From Atrina japonica (Eukaryota > Mollusca > Bivalvia > Pterioida > Pinnidae), in contig BROG01000972.1 of the NCBI GenBank assembly GCA_030159075.1, positions 1 to 64,000 of the forward strand: a DNA stretch of 64,000 nucleotides. The letters run 5' to 3'. Below are positions 10,768-20,212 of the stretch, one piece after another. Both the position numbers and the translations under genes were made by a program. Numbering within the stretch: position 1 is the stretch's first letter; the number at the start of each line of letters is the position of its first letter. A model generated the notes under the pieces. It did no database searches. It had not been told where the DNA came from and was given only the letters and a program-made list of their open reading frames with translations.

Positions 10768-11796
10768 ATGCTGGATTTTCTAATAGACAATATATTTGTA
10801 ATGTTCGGAGACGTGGTCTTTCAACAAACTGTCGGCATTCCTATGGGAACCAATTGTGCTCCTTTATTGGCCGACCTGTTCCTTTATTCATACGAAGCAG
10901 ACTTCATTCAGAAACTGCTGACACGTAGACAACGTGAAGAATTTTGGATTAAACAGCTTGGCACTGCATATCCCTATGGATGTAACGATAATATCCAAAG
11001 TGTAGGCAATCTATCAAGCCCACTGTGTAATGGTGTTAATGTGATGGAACTTTTTAATTCTAACGTAAGACGTAAACGAAGTCACGGACATCGTTCATAC
11101 AACCGATCCTACATACATGATGTCACTTTTTCATCTCTTTTACCTTACGTAAATAAAAAATTGGGTCTTCATCACATTCGCAGCAAACTTTATTCGGTTC
11201 CTTTTACAAATCTCAGTAAACTTTTTAAAGAAGCAAGAATGAACCCCTACACGGATTCTTCAACCCCAGAATACATACTGAACTCCATTATAATGGACAT
11301 CGCTTATCACAGACTGTTTAAGCGTGCACGCGTCATAAAACGATGACTGTTCTGAACAGAAACGTCTTTTCCTTAAACTTAAATTCACAAACAAAGGCAT
11401 AGACGCTTTAAACATTGGTAATGTTCTAAATCACAAAAAAAGTTCAGTCCTGTATTCCACCATATTTTAAACTGAAGACCACGCCTTGCATTTCATATAG
11501 CTATACACCTAGCATCGCATCCAAGCTATTCAATTACAAACAGGTTTTGCAGTGCCTAGACATCAACCATCTTCTACACAACACTGTCACATGTTCATGT
11601 GCTTCATCTCCTTTCAAGTACAATACTATCGGGCATGTCATTACCGGTGACGTTTCTATTGTTGAAAATGAAAGCCTCAAAAATCTTATTTTAAGGGGCC
11701 CTAAATACCGGGAAGCCCATTCCTTTAATTGGCGTCAGAATTTCAGTTTAGTTATGGATTCTGTCGAAGATTTATGCCAGAAGATGGGCCAAACAT
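10768..11796 (+). pseudogene. Naiad ORF part 1: RT fragment fused to nuclease end, linker and CxC domain
   Basis: Reads MLDFLIDNIFVMFGDVV ... GIPMGTNCAPLLADLFLY ... FIQKLL, then switches at 'gaaactgctga' to TRRQREEFWIKQLGTAYP. It continues with KKLGLHHIRSKLYSVP, SSTPEYILNSIIMDIAYH and a frameshift at about 11335. Then KLKFTNKGIDALNIG, another frameshift at an A-run near 11440, IPPYFKLKTTPCISYSYT, TVTCSCASSPF and HVITGDVSIV ... LRGPKYREA. A last one-base shift lies near 11773 before YARRWAKHEDVEPDTLSEW. Alignment with copy P2 shows where each frame break lies. Confidence 0.8.
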
Positions 11797-13289
11797 GAAG
11801 ACGTAGAACCAGACACTTTGTCTGAATGGCTGAAAGCCATACGATGGTTGATAAAATCTCGAATTCGAAAACTTAAAGGGACTATGAAAACACGTTATCC
11901 CTCTGTATTTAATGATCCAGAAGTAGTAACTGAACTGGATAGGTTACATGACCAATATGTACTGGTACCAGCAGACAAAGCCTCAAATAATATAGTTTTT
12001 ATTTGTAAGGCACATTACTATAATTGTTTATTAGAAGAACTTGGGTTTAATACGAATTCTGGAAATCCTACATACACACGTAGCTCACTTTCAAAGGACG
12101 AGATCCTTCAAAATCACGTGTCCGTATTACGCTCATTTGATATACCTACAACGGATACCGATTTCGAGCTACCACCATTTATACTGGATACCTAAACTTC
12201 ATAAAACTCCATATAAGCAAAGATACATAGCAGGATCCAGCAAGTGTTCTACCAAACCTTTATCTTTACTCCTTACCAAGATATTGACAGCCATTAAGGA
12301 GAAACTTCAACAATACTGTACAGTTGCTTATTCCAGAAGCGGTGTAAATCAGATGTGGATAATTAAAAATTCTAAACAGCTTTTAGAAAATTTGAAGGCA
12401 CACAATTTTTCTCGAATTCACAGTATCAAAACTTATGACTTCTCTACTCTTTACACTACTATTCCACATAAAAAATTAAAAGAAAGACTTTTCAGCATCA
12501 TAGACAAAAGGTGGTACCCGAAAATTTAAATATCTAGTGATTGGCTATCAGGATACTTATTTCGTCAAACACCACTCTGATTCTACACATAAATATACTG
12601 AAGTTGATAGAAAAAACATGCTGGAATTTCTAATAGACAATATATTTGTAATGTTCGGAGACGTGGTCTTTCAAACAAACTGTCGGCATACCTATGGAAA
12701 CCAATTGTGCTCCTTTATTGGCCGACCTGTTCCTTTATTCATACGAAGCAGACTTCATTCAGAAACTGCTGAATCAAAAGAAGAAAAAGTTAGCGGTGTC
12801 CTTTAATTTGACATTTAGATATATCGACGACTTTTTGTCAATTAATAATGACAATTTTCATACATATGTCAATGCGATATATCCCAGCGAACTAGAAATA
12901 AAAGATACAACAGAATCAAGCACACACGCTTCATACTTAGACATTTTACTTAATATAAACACAGGCGGGAAATTAGCAACTAAGCTATACGATAAACGCG
13001 ACGATTTCGGCTTTCCCATCATAAATTTTCCACATTTAAGTAGTAATATCCCTCAGTCACCCGCATATGGAGTTTATATTTCACAAATGATCCGATATGC
13101 CAGGGCGTGCACAAACATATGAATATTTCATATACAGAGGTAAACTACTCACTGACAAATTATTGACACAGGGATATCGAAAACCTCGTTTAATGTCAAC
13201 GTTCCGCAAATTTTACGGTCGGTATAATAATCTTGTTTGCGACTACTCTGTTTCACTAAGTGAAATGTTGAGTTGCCTTTTCGTTGGCG
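11797..13289 (+). pseudogene. Naiad ORF part 2: reverse transcriptase
   Basis: RNA-directed DNA polymerase of the Penelope/telomerase-related type. Visible motifs in order: VPADKASNNIVFICKAHY, WIPKLHKTPYKQRYIAG, KTYDFSTLYTTIPHKKL, the IPMGTNCAPLLADLFLY region and the catalytic FRYIDDFLSINND. These are followed by ASYLDILLNIN, RDDFGFPIINFPHL and YGVYISQMIRYARA. At least four frameshifts are present (about 12190, 12515, 12690 and 13110), so it cannot make protein. The RT ends ... SLSEMLSCLFVGGC, followed directly by TGA at 13294-13296. Confidence 0.85.
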
Positions 13290-13526
13290 GTTGTTGAGAC
13301 GTCTGTACCAATTGTGACGAGGATACACTCCTCACTTGCATTGGACTTGACTGTGGACTCACGGCGGTTGTGACCGGTCGACAGGGGATGCTTACTCCTC
13401 CATGGCACCTGATCCCACCCTTTGGTTTCCAGAGGTCCGTGTTTGTCCATTTTTACCGGATTTGTATCTATGTCCTGGACATTCTATTGATTAATACTTT
13501 GGTATCTGAAATTTTTATATTGTAAT

Positions 13527-13875
13527 ACCCTGTGTTACTGAAGCGACCCCTCGTGGTTCGTTAATGGACAGATTTCAATTTCGTTCGCAAACTTTGTAGA
13601 TATTGTCTTAACAATCATGCATACAAAATGTGACACTTATCTGATCATAGGTTCATGAGAAAAAAAATTTTAAAGATGTACGAAGTTTTGGTCCTTTTAG
13701 CCTCCTTTTAGGGCCCCTATTGGTCCTATCTCTTTTTCATTCGCAAACTTTATGAGGCTTCACATGGGGATGCTATAAGCCAAGTTTGGTTGAAATTGGC
13801 CCACTGTTTCTTGAGAAGAAAATGTTTAAATGCAAAAGTTAACAGACGGATGACGGGCCAGGTGAGCTCAATATG
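13527..13875. repeat. Dispersed molluscan repeat R1, continuation after the Naiad insertion
   Basis: Resumes with 'tgtaataccctgtgttact' and ends at 'gacggatgacgggccagg' plus 'tgagctc', matching the 3' half of R1 block 1. It is therefore the displaced right part of block 3. Confidence 0.7.
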
Positions 13876-14378
13876 AAGAAAAATAAATTAAAAAAACCAG
13901 ATAATGCCCCTTTAAGTTAACTTTTAATTCTTCATCAAATTTACAATTTTGGAGAAAAAGGTTAATTTTTTCAGTATATTACAACTAATAATTCATAAGT
14001 AAATAAATCTAAATTATTTATATGACTTTAAACATAGTGTGCATGTATTGTATATGTTTCCCTCTACTGGATATATTTACTAGTCGAAAAAAGAAACTGT
14101 ATACTTAAAAGATAAATAAAAACATAAAAAGTATTCTTTGATCACTCCTTATCCTTAAAGGCATAGTTTAATATACTAAACGCAGTTTGTTATATATCAT
14201 GTTTGAATCGCCTTGATGGCCACAGCATGCTTTTCTTGAGGCAATATGTGGTTAGTAATTAATTAGAATTTCTTCGGTAAGATATCTATATACTGACGTC
14301 ACATTTGCGTAATCGATCCCAATCAGCTTCTATGACTGCCAGAAACATCCCTGCGCATTGACGGATAAGTCCTGTTAC

Positions 14379-15000
14379 CGTAAGGAACAGATTGCAAGAG
14401 GCCAACATCCGTCCTGCTATCGGTCCTGTTCTGCTCTGGCTTCACCGTGTCGCGAGATTAGTGTGGCGTAGGAGGCATCGTCGTTTCAATAACATAGATT
14501 GGGCAGAAGTTCTGTTGACGGACGACTCGGGATTTCATCTCAACAGCAGCGGCAGTTGTGTTTCGGGCTTACCATCGTGCCGGAGAATGTTACATCCACT
14601 CCCGTGTCATTCGGCGCCATGGTCTGGGGTGGAATTATAACACATGGAAGGACGTCTTTGGTGATAATGGAGGGGAATTTACCCAGCGTACACTACCATG
14701 ATGAGATAGTACGTCATTCCATTCATTCACATCATAACTTCATTCTGCTACAGGAAAACGCACGACAACACACTACACACGTTGTTAGTCACTATCTACA
14801 GCAGTAAAACATGAATGTGCTACCTGACCTGCAATGTCACCGGATTTTCGCCTATTGAACATGTTTGGGATGAAATGGAATGACATCTACCTCAAGAGCC
14901 AAACCCCTTGCTACGTCAGATGCTATGCGTAGTTCTTTAATGTGCATATGGCAGAACATGCCCAAGGCATTTCTGCATAACCTGATTCGTTGAATGTGTC
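14379..15000 (+). pseudogene. Tc1-like transposase, copy 1 (helix-turn-helix region deleted)
   Basis: The fragments NNIDWAEVLLTDDSGFHL, SFGAMVWGGIITHGRTSLV, HNFILLQENARQH and SPIEHVWDEME give the order and spacing of the Tc1 DDE catalytic domain. The usual QDNARxH aspartate is Glu here (QENARQH). The N-terminal paired-type DNA-binding region present in copy 2 is missing, and frameshifts and stops occur around 14560, 14640 and 14808. Confidence 0.75.
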
Positions 15001-15096
15001 TTGGGTGTGGCCAAAGCACACTTTTCTTGAGTTTCGAGCCTAGGCGATATGTGGTTTGTAATCATTTAGAATCTCTTGCATTCATTGGCACTACTC

Positions 15097-15992
15097 ATTG
15101 CATTGAAATAGAAAAACATTGCTTTTTGGAATAAAATTTTGATCGAGTGCCTCAAATGATTGAAAATTATCGTTTGCATGCTATTGGGATGTCTCAAAGC
15201 AATGTGGCAAGGCAGTTTGGATTTCATATTAACACTCAAAATGCTTTTTGGAGAAAACATCAGCAAACTGGCACCGTTCAGGACGGCCCACGTTCAGGAC
15301 GCCTGCGTGTGACGTCACGTCCTTAAGATATGTATATACGGACGTCACATTTGAGTAATCTATTCCAATCAGCTTCTATGACTGCTAGAAGCATCCCTGC
15401 GCATTGACGGATAAGTCCTCATACCGTAAGGAACAGTTCTGCTATGGCTTCACCATGTTCTGGAGAATGTTACATTGACGCCTGTGTTGGTGATAGTGGA
15501 GAGAAATTTACCCGGCGTACACTACCATGACGAAATTGTACGACATTCCATTCATTCACAACAACCAGCGTAACTTCATTCTGCAGCAGGACACCACACA
15601 TCCACACCATGTTAGTGACTATCTTCAGCAATAACATGAATGTGCTACCTCGCCTGCGATGTCACCGGATTTTTGCCTATAGAACATGTTTGGGATGAAA
15701 TGGAACAACTTTACCTCAAGAGCCAAATCCCCCTGCTACGTTAGACGCTTTGCGTCGTTATTTATTGCACATATGGTGGAACATTCCCCGGACATTTCTA
15801 CATAACCTGATTTGTTCAATGCACCGTAGGCGTGAAGAATGCGTCAGTGCAAATGGTGGTCATACACGCTATTTAACCTGTGAAACTTTCTTGCATGCCG
15901 CTTACTTTCAGTGGCTGTTCGTATCAACCATAATGGACATAATCCATGATTTGATGTTTGAATTGAAAGACAATGCATAATATGAAATAATG
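15097..15992 (+). pseudogene. Tc1-like transposase, copy 2 (catalytic middle deleted)
   Basis: The start encodes VPQMIENYRLHAIGMSQSNV ... NAFWRKHQQTGTVQDGPRSG, a helix-turn-helix domain followed by the usual GRPR-like linker. The middle of the DDE domain is deleted between about 15437 and 15490. The end is well preserved: RRYLLHIWWNIPRTFLHNLI and SMHRRREECVSANGGHTRY, the family's C-terminal signature. Several stops and frameshifts are present. Confidence 0.75.
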
Positions 15993-16075
15993 ATATACAT
16001 AATTCAACATAATATTTTGTATATGAATCTATAAATGAAATTACTAAACTACAGAGTTTCTTTTTTCCGCTAGTG

Positions 16076-17400
16076 TATTTCATAGATTAAAATATTTGTC
16101 TCCATGATTAAATTCCTAGGTAAAATTTTATTCAAAAATAAAATTGAACACTCTACAAAGCCTTTTAACATAAGCAGAACAATTGAATAATTTATTGAAT
16201 ATTTTATTTTTTATCAAACAATTTATTATAATATAAATTCATATCTTTCAATGGTAATAATATAATATTATATAATATATATATATATGTGTGTGTGTAA
16301 TAGGGACATAATTTGTACTCGGTACTGATTTGTTCCACTGTAGTTTTGAAAGTATAAAAGTTAACTTAGCATTACCTGAGTTTTCAGTAAGAGTTTTCAC
16401 ATTTTGTAGAGTTTCGTTTTGCAAGGAAATTTACTTCGGTTTTCTATGTTAGCATGTGTATAAATTGGCTGTTAATTCAATATGAATATATACTAGCGGT
16501 CAGCGTTTAAGAGTGTCACAACTAGTCTTATTACTTTGTCGGAGAAAGTTTTTGATCATCATGTCAGTAAATTCTTTGTCTATAAGTTTATTGTACTTTT
16601 ATCATTTTATACATATATAGATATTTGTATACATATGTAAATTTCTATGGTGTGTATTAATGTTGATTTTCATTTTCATGTTTAATCGTATAAAATAAAA
16701 GTAATTATACATAGCTGAATGAAGATTATGATATTTCATTAACTTGCTAATTAATGTATCGTTTAAATTAATTATTTTCTGATTAATGCACTGTTTCATT
16801 CATTGCAAGTGTTTGTATCCAGAAATTTACTAAGAACGATAACTCTGTTTTTTTAACACGTTAAAAGTCTCTGATTAAATATGTGTCCGTAATTTGTAGA
16901 TAAGTTTGATCATAAGAGCAGAGTGTACATGTGTATTTGTTACAATTTTCAGAATAAAAAACCAAACCAACTTTGTGAATTTAAAACTGGTGTATCTAAT
17001 GTTTCATTTCAAAAATGGGTATATATCATTTTATTTGCTTGCGTTACGCTTGTGGTTGGATATTATACTGTGATACTGAGGTTAAGATTATTTATAGTAT
17101 TATAATGATATGAAGCACGTTGTTATATTTGCCAATGTTAAACTGTCCATTTTGAATAATTCATTTTTATATAAAATAATGTGATTTACTATTTCATAAT
17201 TTGATCAAAGTTTTCGAAGTGTTATATCAATTAATGTATTGGTTAAATATTATTTTCATTTATGTACATTCTTTTATATTTATGTATTTATTATTCTTAT
17301 TGTGTTTTTGTAGGACCGTTTTGTTTAGTTACCAGTTAATCAATAAATAATCAAACCCAGCTGTGCCATTGTTATCATTAATCAACGACTAGTGCCCCTG
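16076..17400. other. Intergenic, nothing recognised
   Basis: AT-rich sequence with a (TA)n(GT)n microsatellite at about 16274-16299. No open frame with recognisable protein features, splice pattern or RNA gene was found. This is also the downstream flank of the minus-strand NUDT6-like gene. Confidence 0.6.
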
Positions 17401-17407
17401 TTTCATA

Positions 17408-17409
17408 TG

Positions 17410-17490
<81 letters not shown>

Positions 17491-17491
17491 G

Positions 17492-17527
<36 letters not shown>

Positions 17528-17543
17528 TGTGTGTATATATATA

Positions 17544-17624
<81 letters not shown>

Positions 17625-17625
17625 A
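17408..17625. repeat. Compound (TA)n(TG)n microsatellite
   Basis: Alternating TA and TG dinucleotide tracts, about 220 bp, broken by short interruptions. Open frames across it encode only YIYI/CVCV repeats and are artefacts. Confidence 0.95.
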
Positions 17626-17816
17626 CAGTAAAACCTCTTTATAATGCCCCCTCCCCCATTTCATTTACCACCTCGCTTAATGCCACAATGTTTGAAATCC
17701 ACTTTTCTAATTTTCAATATAATTTCATTTACGGTTTCCCTCGACCTATCGCCGAACCTCTTTATAATGCCAAATTTTGGCCAAACAAATGGTGGCATTA
17801 TAACAAGGTTTTACTG
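17626..17816. mobile_element. pogo/Tigger-like MITE
   Basis: Ends are 'cagtaaaacctctttataat' and its inverted partner 'aaggttttactg', followed by TA. Internal 'acctctttataatgcc' is repeated near the right end. The left flank merges into the TA microsatellite. The CAGTNNAACCT end and TA target fit the pogo group of Tc1/mariner. Confidence 0.7.
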
Positions 17817-18179
17817 TATATAAATGTTTGATTTGTCTATGATTACGATATTTTTCAGGCATAAGTTTTACATGGTGTAAATGATGTATTTTTGACACAG
17901 ATAAAGTTTTACGTAAATTTTACGTTATTTGGCAAAGGGATCTAATCACAATTTCAAATACTAATTTGGAGAACATTTCATTAACGATTGTAAAATATAG
18001 TCATCAAAGATGGCTTACCATTATTTAATTCCATAATTAATCATAAGTATGTATTCTATTCTGTCTCAGGTACTTGCTATCACTTTCAGAGCCATGTTTG
18101 TAAACACTAAAAAACTTAGACAAATCTGTCATATCGGTCTCTCTGCATAAATGTTAAAAATCATATGAATATTACAATA

Positions 18180-18432
18180 CAGTGAAACCTCACCTAAAGA
18201 CCACTTCATGTAGAAGACCATCTCACAACTGAGACCATGCATTTCAATTCTCTTCAGTAATATTGAATCAGTATAGAACCTTACTTAAGAGACCACCTCA
18301 CAATTGAGACCATGCATTTCAAGTCTCTTCAGTAATACTGAATCAGTATAGAACCTTACTTAAGAGACCATCTCACAAATGAGACCACTTTGAGTCAGTC
18401 AGTTAGGTGTTCTTAATAGCGATGTTCCACTG
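18180..18432. mobile_element. pogo/Tigger-like MITE with internal direct repeat
   Basis: TA at 18178-18179 and 18433-18434 flanks an element whose ends read 'cagtgaaacctcacc' and 'gatgttccactg'. An internal unit of about 88 bp ('cagtatagaaccttacttaa' ...) is duplicated. No ORF. Confidence 0.75.
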
Positions 18433-18740
18433 TATATAACATGTTTAATGATCAAAATTTGATCATAATAACTACAGAAACATAAATATCAAATCATCTT
18501 CCAGATAAACAAAATATTAAAATAAAAAAATATTTTAAAATTTGTGACTCCAACTGCCCATGTTCTAGGCAAGTGCTCGTCGAAAAACCACATCCAACAA
18601 GATCATCGTTAAAAATAAAGGATTTAAGCGTTTAAACCCTAGAGATCCAAATAGACTGGTCTGAAACAATAGAAAAGAGCATACCACTCAGATATTCAAG
18701 GGTGAAAGGTTTAAAGTATTTAACTTTTTCACATGAATTT

Positions 18741-19075
18741 CTAATTCATATATTTTTCAGGTATACTACAATGATATAACTTATATTTGAGGCCTTTGTA
18801 AAGAGAGTTCATTTCTTCAAATGTGACGTCTACATTTTCAAATCCTTCTTTTAATCCATACAGTGCTATACTAGTAATCCTGTGAGTGATAGACGATATA
18901 TTACTTTGATTTTGAATGTCCACAATCTTCATCCACTGACAGGCTTTTATTTCATCTTGGCAGTAATCAATTTCATATGTGAGAGGTTTCAGTCAGCACA
19001 CCACAAATATATCTGACCGTCCAAAAGCACCTGGCTGTTTATGCTGTTGCCGGAAAGCCAGTACAGAGAGAAATT
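18741..19075 (-). CDS. NUDT6: NUDT6-like exon 6 (terminal), with in-frame TGA
   Basis: Acceptor TTTCAG|AATTTC. Encodes FLSVLAFRQQHKQPGAFG RS, then DIFVVC, then TGA (18995-18993), then LKPLTYEIDYCQDEIKACQW and on to the stop TAG at 18743-18741. The family has Arg at the TGA position, and a CGA to TGA transition would explain it. Confidence 0.8.
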
Positions 19076-20162
19076 CTGAAACAAATGCAACCATTCTATT
19101 AGCAAAAGACATACAAACATTCAAAGAATACAGGTACCTGGGGGAAAACAATTGCAAGACTCACCCAGCCATTTACCAATGTAGCAATTACCTAATTTCT
19201 ATAAAGATTGGTTAAAAATGTCAAAATTACCTAATTCATGAAATTTTCTGGCAAATATATTTGGTCATTTTTGGTACATGAATGTGTATATCATTCTGTA
19301 AGTCGATCACCAACAAATGCACTTGACAATGCACAAAGTATCAGTAACACATTAGGATAGAAACAACAGAAATGTACTTAACAGTTCCTTATCAAGTAAA
19401 CGTTCAGACAAATTGTATCGTATGTAGAAACATGTATAAATAGTTTGCACTTGTCACCATGTTCTGAAAAAACATATTTTGCATCAATGTCCATTGACTG
19501 GGTTAATCAAAATTTCAATTGTCTGAAAAAATCTTGGTTGGATGAATTTTTGCTCTCAGCTTTTTGGTCCTGAAGTGAATCATAAACAAGAGATTTAAAC
19601 AGGTTTGAACTGTATACACCTCACAAAGACTAATTTACAGGGAACAACTGTCACAAGACTATTCCCATTTGAGGACAACCACTTTGAAGGTAATATTTGA
19701 GGAAACCATCCTAAAATCTCATTTGAAAGACCACCTGTCTTATAAGACATGGAAGTTGGCCTCTGACGAGTGATTCCAATGTAATAACATGTAGAATCAA
19801 AGTTATATGGTGGCGGTCTGATTTTAATGGTGGAGGAGAACCCTGTTACCTGGAAAGAGACCACCAGCCTTCCGCAAGTAAACTGGCAAAATTCTCACAA
19901 AAATCAACTTAAGTTCCAGTGGGGCTGAACCCTGCGCTGACCAGAAGTAAGAGACTTTATGGTTCAAAGCATGATGCTGTAACCACTCCGCACAAATATA
20001 TTAAAGGCCACCTCTGTAAAAAAGGGCACCTGCCTTTGTAGGTCATTTAAACATAATCTTTGTTAAATTTTAATGAAGAATAAGACCATTTGTATATAAC
20101 AGCCATTTTTGTCTTTTCTCTCGTGAGTGGCCTTTATAATTATGTTTGATTGTTTATATGTA

Positions 20163-20212
<50 letters not shown>

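Larger units (their letters stand above)
10768..13526 (+). mobile_element. Naiad-type Penelope-like retroelement, nearly complete but permuted and broken (copy P3)
   Basis: The insertion point is clean. The R1 repeat reads '...ttattaaacaat' before it and 'tgtaataccctgtgttact' after it, which are contiguous in R1 block 1 near 4868-4896. Order inside: an RT palm fragment of about 150 bp (10768-10920), the end of the GIY-YIG domain (EEFWIKQLGTAYPYGC), linker, CxC region (TVTCSCASS), RT with YDFSTLYTTIP, GTNCAPLLADLFLY and FRYIDDFLS, then the 3' tail. The first 150 bp recur nearly identically at 12630-12780, so the copy begins with a direct repeat of its own RT segment, as in the pseudo-LTR arrangements known for Penelope elements. 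Confidence 0.85.
14080..16075 (+). mobile_element. Tc1/mariner-family transposon carrying two degenerate transposase copies
   Basis: Inverted ends: 'ctagtcgaaaaaagaaact' on the left and 'agtttcttttttccgctagt' on the right, with TA outside both (14078-14079 and 16076-16077). Between them lie two head-to-tail transposase remnants (14379-15000 and 15097-15992). Each is preceded by a similar 'gatggccacagcatgctttt' / 'gtggccaaagcacactttt' leader. The two copies lack different parts of the protein, so the element is dead. Confidence 0.75.

Noticed and set aside
13256..13450. Minus-strand open frames across the Naiad tails (also at 42109, 51024 and the plus strand at 51052)
   Set aside because: These are antisense or shifted readings of the conserved tail; the meaningful frame is the one continuing from the RT.
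17408..17664. Open frames over the TA/TG microsatellite
   Set aside because: They encode only YIYI or CVCV repeats on both strands, an effect of the dinucleotide repeat.
18979..19215. Plus-strand open frame opposite NUDT6 exon 6
   Set aside because: It is the complement of a well-supported coding exon.
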